Part shown: piece by piece, positions 16,144 through 26,700 of the stretch | Layout of the letters: every line of letters begins with the position of its first letter | Numbering within the stretch: position 1 is the first letter of the stretch | Source: Loktanella sp. IMCC34160 | GTDB taxonomy: Bacteria; Pseudomonadota; Alphaproteobacteria; Rhodobacterales; Rhodobacteraceae | Direction of reading: 5' to 3' | DNA: 64,000 nucleotides | NCBI RefSeq assembly: GCF_004145845.1 | Contig: NZ_SELP01000002.1 | Coordinates: 496,001-560,000, forward strand | The notes under the pieces: generated by a model | Databases searched by the model: none | Told to the model about the DNA's origin: nothing | What the model saw: only the letters and a program-made list of their open reading frames with translations | Program-made: the position numbers and the translations under genes

Positions 16144-17478
16144 CTAGATCAGACTTTCGGACCCGGACCAGACATCCGGGTTCGTCGCCGCCTTGAGCCG
16201 GTCACGGTCCGGCCCAAAGGCCAGCGCGGTTCTGGCGCGGGCGCAGCAGAGCGTTGCCAACGACCGGGCCGCTTCGGCCATGTCCTCGCAGGGGTGGTCC
16301 AGAAGCCCGGCCAGCACCTGTTGCAGCCGTTCCTGAACCTCGATCACCGCCGCGCCATCCCGGGCCGGGGCGGTAAAGGCATCCCGCAACAGCTCTGCCG
16401 CGTTCAGCGGGCGAACCCAGAGCCTGTCGAAGGTGGGGTTTTCGGGCGGGTCGATATCTTCGCGCCGATAGCCCGCAAGAATGGCCCCCTGCCGGATAAA
16501 GACATCAATGGCGGTTCCGGGATCGTTAATGCCGGGGGACAGCGCCTTTGATCCGATTTCGGACAACACAGTCAGCCCGAAATGCGGGTCCTGCTGATAG
16601 CTGCGCATCTGCCCCATGTTGATGTGACGACAAATGACCTCCGCCGCCTTTTCCTCGTCCGCCTCTTTGGCGCCGTCCCCAACGGCGACCCAATAGGCGA
16701 TCGTGTCCCCCTTGCTGATGTAATCGCCGATTTCATTGGGCAGGTAGATATGCCAGCCCTGCGCCCGCGCCTTGGCGTTCAGCCCCTCTTGGAAGATTTC
16801 GCAAATGTAGCCGGATTCGGTGGCGCGGACCGGTTTTGCCTCGCGCGGCAATTCCTTGTCCGTGGGCCAGACATTCGCCCCAAGGCAGGGCATGTCCAGC
16901 CGTTCCTGCAAGCGCAGGCGCACCATGTCTTCGACCTGCTGCAATGTCTTGGCTAGGCTTCCGAAGGTCTGCAGATGGACGATCCAGCGAATGATCGACA
17001 CCACGACATAGCCCAGCATAAGCACGGTCGTCGCAAACAGCACCAGCGACCGGTCGTCGCCAAAGATATCGAGTTCCCGCAGGATGATCCCGCAAAGCGA
17101 ATAGACGTAGGCCCCGACGAAAGCGGCAAGCGTCTTCTGCGTGACCGTATCTTCCATGATCAGGCGATGAACGCGCGGCGTGAACTGGGTCGCGGATGAC
17201 CGAAACACGGTCACCATCACCGTCAAGGAAAAGGTCGTCACGGCGAGAAGCGCGTTGGCCATGATCGCCAGAAGACGGTCGGTCGCTTCACCACTGACCG
17301 CGCCGTTCCAGTCGCCGGGGATCAGCCACCCAAACAGCCGCGCCAGACCAAGTGCCAGCACCGCCACCCCGCCCATCACGACGACCCGGACCCAAAGTTT
17401 GCGCCAATAGACCAGCCACAGCCGCCAGGCCGTCAGGGGAACATGGGTCAGCCCGAGGGCCAAATCAGAGAGTTTCAA
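16144..17478 (-). CDS. DUF2254 family membrane protein
   Basis: 444 residues. Four N-terminal membrane segments (VVVMGGVAVLALGLARLFGWL; LLAIMANALLAVTTFSLTVMVTVF; TLAAFVGAYVYSLCGIIL; LVLFATTVLMLGYVVVSIIRWIV) precede a large soluble region with GLTVLSEIGSKALSPGINDPGTA, the conserved DUF2254 block. No function is established. It converges on the SYLF gene (7-base gap) and diverges from the flavoprotein gene. Confidence 0.83.
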   Translation of the reverse strand: MKLSDLALGLTHVPLTAWRLWLVYWRKLWVRVVVMGGVAVLALGLARLFGWLIPGDWNGAVSGEATDRLLAIMANALLAVTTFSLTVMVTVFRSSATQFTPRVHRLIMEDTVTQKTLAAFVGAYVYSLCGIILRELDIFGDDRSLVLFATTVLMLGYVVVSIIRWIVHLQTFGSLAKTLQQVEDMVRLRLQERLDMPCLGANVWPTDKELPREAKPVRATESGYICEIFQEGLNAKARAQGWHIYLPNEIGDYISKGDTIAYWVAVGDGAKEADEEKAAEVICRHINMGQMRSYQQDPHFGLTVLSEIGSKALSPGINDPGTAIDVFIRQGAILAGYRREDIDPPENPTFDRLWVRPLNAAELLRDAFTAPARDGAAVIEVQERLQQVLAGLLDHPCEDMAEAARSLATLCCARARTALAFGPDRDRLKAATNPDVWSGSESLI

Positions 17479-17571
17479 TTTTCCACCGCCGACAAGAAAT
17501 GTCGCCTTTCGCTACGCTTGCGTCACTCGTCTCGGATAGATGATGTTGCGAAACCAAGACAGGAGCAAGTC

Positions 17572-19980
17572 ATGAAGACCCAAACCCGTGTTGCCGTTAT
17601 TGGGGGCGGCGTTGTTGGATGTTCCGTTCTCTATCACCTGACCAAGCTGGGCTGGTCGGATGTGATGCTGATCGAACGGTCCGACCTGACATCCGGGTCG
17701 ACGTGGCATGCGGCGGGCGGGTTTCATACGCTGAACGGCGATACCAATATGGCCGCGCTTCAGGGTTATACGATCAAGCTTTATCGCGAGCTGGAAGAGA
17801 TCACCGGCATGTCCTGCGGGCTTCACCATGTGGGTGGGGTGACGCTGGCCGATAACAAGGACCGGTTCGACATGCTGGTCGCGGAACGGGCCAAGCACCG
17901 CTACATGGGGCTGGAGACCGAAATCGTCGGTCCGGAGGAGATCGCCAAACTGGCCCCCATCGTGAACCTCGACGGGATCAAGGGTGCGCTTTACGACCCA
18001 TTGGACGGCCACCTTGACCCGTCCGGCACGACCCACGCCTATGCCAAGGCCGCCCGCATGGGCGGGGCCGCGATCGAAACCCACTGCAAGGTGATCGAAA
18101 CCAATCAGCGCCCCGACGGCACATGGGACGTGGTGACCGAAAAGGGCACCATCCACGCCGAACATATCGTCAACGCCGGCGGCCTTTGGGCGCGCGAGGT
18201 GGGGGCGATGGCCGGTGTCTACCTGCCGTTGCACCCGATGGAGCACCAGTATCTGGTCACCGATGACCTGCCCGAAATCTATGAACGCGGCGAAGAACAC
18301 CCCCACGTCATGGACCCCGCCGGAGAAAGCTATCTTCGGCAGGAAGGCCGGGGTCTGTGCATCGGGTTCTACGAACAGCCCTGCCGCCCCTGGGCGGTGA
18401 AAGGCACCCCCTGGGAATTTGGGCACGAATTGCTGCCCGATGATTTCGACAAGATCGAAGAGTCCATCGCCTTTGCCTACAAACGTTTCCCGGTACTTGA
18501 GCGCGCAGGCGTCAAGACGGTGATCCACGGCCCCTTCACCTTTGCCCCCGATGGCAACCCGCTGGTCGGCCCGGTGCCGGGCTTGCGCAACTACTGGTCC
18601 GCCTGCGGTGTCATGGCCGGGTTCAGTCAGGGTGGCGGCGTCGGCCTGATGTTGGCGCAATGGATGATCGAAGGCGAATGCGAACGGGACGTCAGCGCCA
18701 TGGACGTGGCCCGGTTCGGCAAATGGATCACCCCGGGCTACACCCTGCCCAAGGTGATCGAGAACTATCAACGCCGCTTCTCGGTCAGCTACCCGAACGA
18801 GGAGCTTCCCGCCGCCCGGCCCCATCGCACCACGCCGATGTACGATATTTTCGACAGCATGGGCGCTGTCTGGGGCGCGCAATTCGGGCTTGAGGTCGTC
18901 AACTACTTCGCCCAAGGCGACGAGCCGCGCTATGAAACCCCGTCCTTCCGCCGCTCGAACGCGTGGGAGGCGACCGCGCGCGAGGTTCGCGCGGTGCGCG
19001 AGGGTGTCGGCATCAACGAGACCCACAACTTCGGCAAGTTCCGGGTAACCGGGCCGAATGCGCGGGCGTGGCTGGACCGGATCATGGCGGGCCGTATCCC
19101 GGCCCCCGGCCGCCTGTCGCTGACTCCAATGCTGTCGCCCAAAGGGCGGCTTCTGGGGGATTTCACGGTGTCCTGTCTGGCCGAGGATGATTTCCGCCTG
19201 ACGGCCTCGTACGGGGCGCAGGCGCAGCACCTGCGCTGGTTCGAAATGAACGCGGCGGACGGCGTGCGGGTCGAAAACACCTCGGACAGCCTGACCGGGT
19301 TCCAGATCGCGGGGCCAAAGGCGCGGGATGTGCTGGCCGCCTGCACCCTGTCGGATGTTTCCGACATCCGGTTCCTTGACGTGCGCAAGATGGTCGTGGG
19401 TCAGGTGGACGGCATCGTTCAGCGGGTCAGCTATACCGGCGATCTGGGGTATGAGATTTTCTGCAACCCGATGGATCAGCGGCAATTGTGGGAAACCCTC
19501 TGGGCCGCGGGTCAGCCGCACGGGATGAAGCCCTTCGGGATGCGGGCGATGATGAGCCTGCGTCTGGACCGGTTCTTCGGGTCGTGGATGCGGGAGTTTT
19601 CGCCAGATTACACGCCCGCCGAAACCGGGATGGACCGCTTCATCGCCTGGAAGAAGAACGTGGATTTCATCGGCCGAGCGGCGGCCGAGGCGGAACGGGC
19701 CACTCCCCCCGCCCGCACGCTGATGACCTTCGAGGTCGATGCCGACGACGCCGATGTGGTCGCATACGAGCCGGTCTTTATCGGCGGCGAGGTGAAAGGG
19801 TTCTGCACCTCGGGCGGCTATTCGCATCACGCGGGCAAATCCATCGCTTATGCGCTGGTGCCGCGTGCTGCCGCGTCGCCCGATCTGGAGGTTGAGATCG
19901 AAATCCTTGGGTCGCGCCGGAAGGCCCGCGCGATCAGCACCCCGATGTTTGACCCCGAGGGAGAGCGGCTTCGCGGCTAG
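17572..19980 (+). CDS. FAD-dependent oxidoreductase with GcvT domain (dimethylglycine/sarcosine dehydrogenase-like)
   Basis: 802 residues. N-terminal DAO domain (about 1-370): dinucleotide fold VAVIGGGVVGCSVLYHL and GSTWHAAGG, the position where dimethylglycine dehydrogenase relatives attach FAD covalently to His. Then an FAO_M bridge (about 371-430), an aminomethyltransferase GcvT domain (about 440-690, GKFRVTGPNARAWLDRI, SYTGDLGYEIF) and GcvT_C. Such proteins demethylate an N-methylated amine and pass the one-carbon unit to tetrahydrofolate; dimethylglycine, sarcosine or another betaine product are candidates. Start chosen for AGGAGCAAGTC just before ATG 17572. Confidence 0.87.
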   Translation: MKTQTRVAVIGGGVVGCSVLYHLTKLGWSDVMLIERSDLTSGSTWHAAGGFHTLNGDTNMAALQGYTIKLYRELEEITGMSCGLHHVGGVTLADNKDRFDMLVAERAKHRYMGLETEIVGPEEIAKLAPIVNLDGIKGALYDPLDGHLDPSGTTHAYAKAARMGGAAIETHCKVIETNQRPDGTWDVVTEKGTIHAEHIVNAGGLWAREVGAMAGVYLPLHPMEHQYLVTDDLPEIYERGEEHPHVMDPAGESYLRQEGRGLCIGFYEQPCRPWAVKGTPWEFGHELLPDDFDKIEESIAFAYKRFPVLERAGVKTVIHGPFTFAPDGNPLVGPVPGLRNYWSACGVMAGFSQGGGVGLMLAQWMIEGECERDVSAMDVARFGKWITPGYTLPKVIENYQRRFSVSYPNEELPAARPHRTTPMYDIFDSMGAVWGAQFGLEVVNYFAQGDEPRYETPSFRRSNAWEATAREVRAVREGVGINETHNFGKFRVTGPNARAWLDRIMAGRIPAPGRLSLTPMLSPKGRLLGDFTVSCLAEDDFRLTASYGAQAQHLRWFEMNAADGVRVENTSDSLTGFQIAGPKARDVLAACTLSDVSDIRFLDVRKMVVGQVDGIVQRVSYTGDLGYEIFCNPMDQRQLWETLWAAGQPHGMKPFGMRAMMSLRLDRFFGSWMREFSPDYTPAETGMDRFIAWKKNVDFIGRAAAEAERATPPARTLMTFEVDADDADVVAYEPVFIGGEVKGFCTSGGYSHHAGKSIAYALVPRAAASPDLEVEIEILGSRRKARAISTPMFDPEGERLRG

Positions 19981-20022
19981 AGCGGCTTTGCGACGCGGCG
20001 ATTTGCCGGTAGGGAAAGGATC

Positions 20023-20619
20023 ATGGAAACACCAGTCCTGATCCTTGCCGCCGGGCGGTCGTCGCGCATGCGCGGGGCGGACAAGCTGTTGCAGCCGGTC
20101 GGCGGCGTCCCGCTTTTGCGGCGGCAGGTGCTGTCGGCCATGACCACGGGCGGGCCGGTTCTGGTCGCCCTGCCCGGCCCGGATGATCCGCGGGCCGCGG
20201 TGCTGCAAGGGCTTCCGGCGGTCGTCGTTCCGGTTCCGGATGCGGCGCAGGGCATGTCGGCCTCGCTCCGGCGCGGGGTGTTGGCCTTGCCGGATTGTGA
20301 CCGGTTTCTCGTGCTGCTGCCCGATCTGGCGGAATTGGCCCCCGAGGACCTGCGCGCCGCTCTGGACGCGCCCGCGACTGCGCCCGACGCTCTGATCTGG
20401 CGCGGCGCGACCGAAGACGGAAAACCCGGCCATCCGATCCTGTTCGACGCTACACTGCGACCTGAATTCGCGGATCTGACAGGCGATACCGGCGGCGCCC
20501 CGATCATCGCCGCCCATGCCGACCGGGTGCATCTTGTGCCCCTGCCCGGCCAGCGGGCCCGTCGTGATCTGGATACACCAGAGGACTGGGACAGGTTTCG
20601 GCGCGATACCGGCCTTTGA
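20023..20619 (+). CDS. MobA-like NTP transferase (MocA family)
   Basis: 198 residues with the nucleotidyltransferase signature LILAAGRSSRMRGADKLL at residues 6-23 and a metal-binding LPDLAELAPEDL block near 107. This MobA-like branch includes molybdopterin cytidylyltransferase MocA, which makes the cofactor of xanthine-oxidase-type enzymes. No molybdoenzyme or XdhC gene is adjacent, so the substrate is unproven. It begins 42 bases after the flavoprotein gene and probably shares its transcript. Confidence 0.78.
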   Translation: METPVLILAAGRSSRMRGADKLLQPVGGVPLLRRQVLSAMTTGGPVLVALPGPDDPRAAVLQGLPAVVVPVPDAAQGMSASLRRGVLALPDCDRFLVLLPDLAELAPEDLRAALDAPATAPDALIWRGATEDGKPGHPILFDATLRPEFADLTGDTGGAPIIAAHADRVHLVPLPGQRARRDLDTPEDWDRFRRDTGL

Positions 20620-20625
20620 AACGGA

Positions 20626-20659
20626 AACCACCCCGGCGACGAGGGACGCCGGGGTGGTT
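20626..20659. terminator. bidirectional terminator hairpin
   Basis: AACCACCCCGGCG at 20626-20638 pairs perfectly (13 bp) with 20647-20659 around the loop ACGAGGGA. It sits between the convergent ends of the nucleotidyltransferase and RTX genes; the T-rich flank is better on the minus strand (TTTCCGTTTC). Confidence 0.8.
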
Positions 20660-20712
20660 CCTGTCTGCCCACCTCAGACCACGGCGGCGGTTGCCCGCCG
20701 CCATGCTGCAAC

Positions 20713-23700
20713 TTACTTCACCAGAAGCCGGGCTTCATGCTTCTTCAGGGCTTTCCGTGCGGACTGGTAGTTTTCCAGACCCTGCTTCGACTTCAGGTCG
20801 GGGAAGAGTTCGAAAATCTCGTTCCGTTGGCTGTTGCCGATGCCCTTGAGGCTATAGTCGCCCGGCTGGAAGCTTTCGGTCCAGGACCCGTTCGACAGGA
20901 CCACCTCGTGGCGTTCGAACATGAAGTGGATGTAGCTGGTGTTCATCACGTCCACCGCATGGATCCCCGGCGCCCCGACAAGGTGCTTGGCCGCAGCCAG
21001 AACTTCGCTTTCCTCGAAGTAGAGCTGGGTCAGCTCGGAGGCCACAAGCACCCGGTGGTTCGGCGACACGAGCATGTCGCGCTCCGGCAGACCGTTCCCC
21101 AATGCGCCGGCCCGGATCAGGATCGGCTTGAGGTGCGGGTTCTGGACCAGCTGACGGCCTGCCATCTCCTTGCGACCAACCCAGGCTATTTCCTGAATGC
21201 CGTTGTCGCGGGTGATGATCCGGTCGCCTTCGCGCAGGTCTTCCACCAGACGTTCGCCCTTCGGGGTCGCGATCGTGGTGCCCGGCGTGAAGCAGGGGAT
21301 CACGTTCTCGATCTCCGAGAAGGTCATCGTCGATCCATCGAGGAAGTGCACGGTGCCCGCTTCCGGGTCGCCCGGCACGTATTCGATGTAATCCACGTTG
21401 GACCCGGTCAGGTCCAGAACGTCCCAATCGCCGTCATCGGGGTCTTCGCCGCCGACAACCACATCGTCCGCGTCGCCACCGATGAACAGGTCGTTTCCGA
21501 ACCCGCCATAGAGCATGTCGTTGCCCTGACCGCCGGTGAGGGTGTCGTCCCCGTCGCCGCCATAGAGCACGTCTTCGTCCACGCCGCCGTCAAGGCTGTC
21601 GTTGCCGGTGCCGCCATAGAGCACGTCATCATCGTCGTTGCCGGTGATGATGTCGTTCCCGGCCCCGCCATAAAGCGTGTCCATGTTGTTGTCGGTCACG
21701 AGGTCTTCGCCGGGGCCGTTGCTGTCGCCATTGCCGTCCAGATCGTCGGGTAGGTCCAGCACGTCGGTGGCAAGCCCGCCGATGATCAGGTCGTCGCCGT
21801 CGTCACCATAGATGATGTCGCCGCCTTCCGAACCGATGATCGTGTCGTTGCCGTCGCCGCCGCGGACAAAGTCAGCGTCGATCCCTGCGTCGATCGTATC
21901 ATTGCCGGTGCCGCCATAGACGGTGTCGGCATCGTCGCCGGTGGTGATGGTGTCATCCCCTGCGCCGCCATAGACGGTGTCCATGTCGTCGTTCGGGATG
22001 GGATCGGCCGGATAGACGCCCGGGTAGCCGATATCCGGCAGCCCTGCCCCACCCGCAGTGTCGATCACATCATTGCCGGTGCCGCCGTAGACAAGATCGT
22101 TGCCCGACCCGGCTTCGATGCTGTCATCGCCGCCATTGCCCTGAAGCGTGTCGTCGCCCGATCCGCCGGTGATGCTGTCGTTGTCGTCCCCGCCAATGAC
22201 AAGGTCGTTGCCAGCGCCACCAGACAGGGTGTCTTCGCCACCCTGGCCATAGACGGTGTCGTCGCCGGTGCCGCCGCTGACATAGTCATCGCCGGAAGAC
22301 CCGGACACCTCATCGTTGCCGGTGCCGCCGTAGACGAAATCGCCCTCGGTGCCGCCCTTTACGATGTCGTCGCCATCACCGCCATAAAGCGTGTCGACGC
22401 CACCTTGACCGTTGATCGAGTCATTGCCCGCGCCGCCGTAGACGACATCGTTGTCGGTGCTTCCAAGGACCGTGTCGTTGCCGGCTTCGCCGTAGATGGT
22501 GTCGTTGCCCGCAAGCCCGAGGATCGAGTCATCCCCGTCACCGCCGCGCACCACATCATCACCTTCGCCAGCATTGATATAGTCGTTGCCGCCGTTGCCA
22601 AAGACAACGTCATTGCCCGAGCCGCCGTAGATCAGATCGTCTTCGTTGCCGCCATAGACAGAGTCGTTGCCGGCATCGCCAAACAGGGTGTCTTCGCCAC
22701 CTTGACCATAGACGGTGTCATCGCCGGTGCCGCCGCTGACGTAGTCGTTTCCGTCCGAACCCGACACAGTGTCATTGCCCGCATCGCCGTAGACGAAATC
22801 GCCTTCGGTGCCGCCCTTTACGATGTCATCGCCGTCGCCGCCATAGAGCGTGTCGACGCCACCCTGACCGTTGATCGAGTCGTTGTCAGCACCGCCGTAG
22901 ATGGTGTCATTGTCGAAGCTGCCGACGATGGTATCGTCGCCCGCATCACCGAACAGCGTGTCGTTGCCGGCAACCCCATGGATGAAGTCGTTGCCGTCGC
23001 CGCCATAGACCTCGTCGTCGCCATCGCCAGCGGTGATGCTGTCGTTGCCGCCGTAACCATAGATCAGGTCATCGTTGCCGGTGTCGCCGGGAAGGATCGC
23101 GTCGTTGTTGTCGACCATGTCCCCTTCGGGGTCACCGGTGTAGCCAACGTTGATCACGTCATCGCCCGCGGTGCCTTCGACGGTGCCGTCGGCAACCATG
23201 ACGGTCACCGTGGCGCTGTCGGAATTCCCGCTGGGGTCTTCGATGGTGTAGTTGATGATCACCTCACCTTCGACGCCCGCAGCCGGGGTATAGGTGATGG
23301 TGCCATCGGCATTGATCACCACGGACCCTTGCGTCGGATCGGCTAGCGTCGCGGACACAACCGTCAGCGGGTCGCCTTCCGGATCGCTGTCATTGGCCAG
23401 CACGTCAATGGTGACCGGGTTGGTCAGGCCGGTATTGGCGATGTCGTCGATCGCCACCGGCGCGCCGTTGTAGGGATCGCCGATGATGTTTTCGATCTCG
23501 GTGAAGACGATGGTTTCGCCGGTCGGGTTGCCGTCGCCGTCCACGAAGACGACCGTGCCGTCATAGCCGTTGCCGTTCGAGTCCGGCACCAAGTCCTGAA
23601 GGATGAATTCACCCATGCCGCTCAGGTCGAGCGTGTCATAGTCCACGCCGCCCGCGCCGCCATCGACCACGTCGCCGACGCCACCGATGATCGTGTCGTC

Positions 23701-26700
23701 GTCATCGCCGCCATAGATGGTGTCTTCGTCGATGCCACCGTCCAGAAGGTCGGACCCGGCGTCGCCATAAAGCACGTCGTCATCGTCGCGGCCATAGATG
23801 GTGTCGTCCCCGTCGCCGCCATGGATCGTGTCCATGTTGTTGTTGGTGACAAGGTCTTCGCCCGGATCGTTGCTGTCGCCGTCGCCGTCCAGATCGTCGG
23901 GGATGTCCAGCGTGTCGTTGTCCAGACCGCCATAGATCAGGTCGTTGCCGGTGCCGCCGTCGATGTTGTCGGCCCCTTCGCCGCCGGTGATGATGTCATC
24001 ACCCGCCCCGCCAAGGATGCTGTCGGCGTCAAAGCCCGCGTCGATCACGTCATTTCCGGACCCGCCGTCGACAAAGTCCGCATCGTCGCCAGTCAGGATC
24101 ACATCGTTGCCCGCGCCGCCATAGACCGTATCAAGGTCGTCGGTCGGGTCGGCATCCGCCGGGTAGACCCCCGGATACCCGATGTCGGGCAGCGGGTTGT
24201 TCCCGGAGACATCGATGAAGTCGTCGCCGTCGCCGCCATAGGCGGTGTCAGAGCCGGACACATCGTTGATCACGTCGTTGCTGGTGCCGCCATAAAGACG
24301 ATCGTCGCCCGACCCGCCTTCCAGCGTGTCTTCGCCCGCGTCCCCGGCCAGCAGGTCGTTGCCCGATCCGCCGAACAGCACGTCGTCGTCGTTCATCCCT
24401 TCAAGGATATCGTTGCCCGACCCGCCATAAAGCGTGTCGTTGCCGTCGATCCCACACAGGGTGTCGTCGCCGGTGCCGCCACGGATGATGTCGTTGCCGT
24501 CGCCGCCCAGAAGGAAATCATTGCCGGCTTCGCCCGCGATGCTGTCGTCGCCGGTGCCGCCATAGACGGTATCGTCGCCGTCGCCCGCGCGGACGATGTC
24601 ATTGCCGGCGCCTGCCACGATCAGGTCGTCGTTGCCGCTGTGGCCCGCGATGATCGCATCGTTGTTGTCGACCATGTCGCCTTCGGGGTCGCCGGTGTAG
24701 GTCACGTCGATCACGTCGTCGCCTGCGGTCCCTTCGACGGTGCCGTCGGCCACGGTGATGGTCACGGTGGCGCTGTCGGAATTCCCGCTCGGATCTTCGA
24801 CGGTGTAGGTGATGATCACCTCGCCCTCGACACCAGGTGCGGCGGTGAAGGTGATGGTGCCATCGGCATTGATCACCACCGAGCCTTGCGTCGGATCGGC
24901 CAGCACGGCCGACACCACGGTCAGCGGGTCGCCTTCCGGGTCGCTGTCATTGGCCAGCACGTCGATGGTGACGGGGTTCGTCAACCCGGTGTTGGCAATA
25001 TCGTCGATCGCCACCGGCGCGCCGTTGTAGGGGTCGCCGATGATGTTTTCGATCTCGGTGAAGACGATGGTTTCGCCGGTCGGGTTGCCGTCGCCGTCCA
25101 CGAAGACGACCGTGCCGTCATAGCCGTTGCCGTTCGAGTCCGGCACCAGATCCTGCAGGATGAAGTTACCCTGACCGGTCAGGTCGAGCGTGTCGTTGTC
25201 ATCGCCTTCGGAGCCACCATCCACGATGTCGCCCGCGGCCCCGAAGATCAGGTCGGCCCCGGCCCCGCCATAGACCATGTCGGCCCCGGCCTCGCCTGCC
25301 AGCGTATCGTCGCCGCATTCGCCAAGGATGGTATCGTCGCCGTCGCCGCCGGTGATGCTGTCGTCAAAGGTGCCCGCGACGCCGCCGGTCACGACCGAGG
25401 TCAGGCTGGGGTCGTAGGTGCCGTAGAAGTCCGAATAGCTGAGCACCATGTCGTTGCCCGGACCGGTGTTCAGGGTCGGGCCGCTGTCGGCGGCAGAGCC
25501 GTTTTCGTTGCCGTCGACGGCATAGTAGGTTTCCGACGTGCCGCCCTTGATCGAGACGCCCGCCGTCACCGACGCGCCGACCAGATCCGGGTTTTCGGCG
25601 TAGATATAGTTCAGCATCTGGCCGAAATAGTCGTCCAGGTCATTGCTGATGAAGGTTCCGGTCCCGGAATCGGGGAAGCCGTCGATCTTGACCGAATAGT
25701 CGTAGACGCCGTCGTGATCGGTGTCGAAGTAGACAACGATATTCGAAATATCCTTGTCCTGTTCCTCGAAATAATCGTCGGTGGCGCAGTCGCCGGTGCC
25801 GTCGCCGATCAGAAGGTCGTTGCCGGACCCACCGTCGATGCGGTCATCGCCGACGCCGCCGACCACGGTATCGTCGTCATCGCCCGCCGAAATGGTGTCA
25901 TTGCCCAGTTCGCCGTAGATTTCATCGTCGCCCGACCCGCCGGTCAGCACGTCGTCATAGCATTCCTCGGACCCCAGGGCGGTGAACGAGATATCGCCAA
26001 TGCCGATGGTGCCCGAATAGGCGGCCGCATCGCCGTTGTCGTGGATGATGGTCAGGCTGACGATCGGCCCGGCAATCGACACCGTCACCGTATCGGCAGA
26101 GCCGCTGCCCTCAACGCCGGGGTTCCAGTTGCCTTCGCCCTCGATCGTGCTGCCGCTGATCGCGTGGATATAGGTGTTCGAGAACACGACCGGAACCTGG
26201 TTCCCGTCCGCGTCCAGCGCGATCACGGTAACCTTGTCATCCCAGGTGCATTCGTCGGAATCGACGTCGAACAGTTCAAAGCTGAGGTTCGATACCTCGC
26301 TCGAGAAGCTGACCGAAACCTCGGTCCCATTGGTGACGCCGGCGCTGGTCAGCTCCGTCTCGCCGGCAATGGTGCCCATGTAGAAGGAATCGCCGTTGAT
26401 GTTGGTCGGGGTCGACACGGTCACATCGACCGATGCGTCGCCAGAGGTGACGGTGTTCACCCCGTCGATATTGGCCCCGACGAAGGAGAAGCTCATCGCG
26501 GTCGGGGTGGATGCGCCCGGCCCGCCGACGGTCCCGTCATAGTTGGTGTCGCCGCGGATCAGGTCGTTGCCCGCGCCGCCGTCGATGGTGTCGCAGCCTT
26601 CGCCGCCCATCAGCCGGTCGTCGCCGCCCGCGCCCGCGATGCTGTCGTCGCCAGCCTCGCCCCAGAATTCATTGGTGTAGGTGTCCGCCGGATCGCTGCC

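Noticed and set aside
17512-20631. 1039-codon open frame opposite the FAD/GcvT gene
   Set aside because: Composition-driven shadow; His/Pro/Arg-rich without motifs, while the forward product has clear DAO and GcvT domains.
21420-24720. Regular repeats that could be mistaken for a CRISPR array or satellite DNA
   Set aside because: Period is 27 bases, in frame, and translates to GGxGxD calcium-binding repeats; no constant repeat with variable spacers exists.
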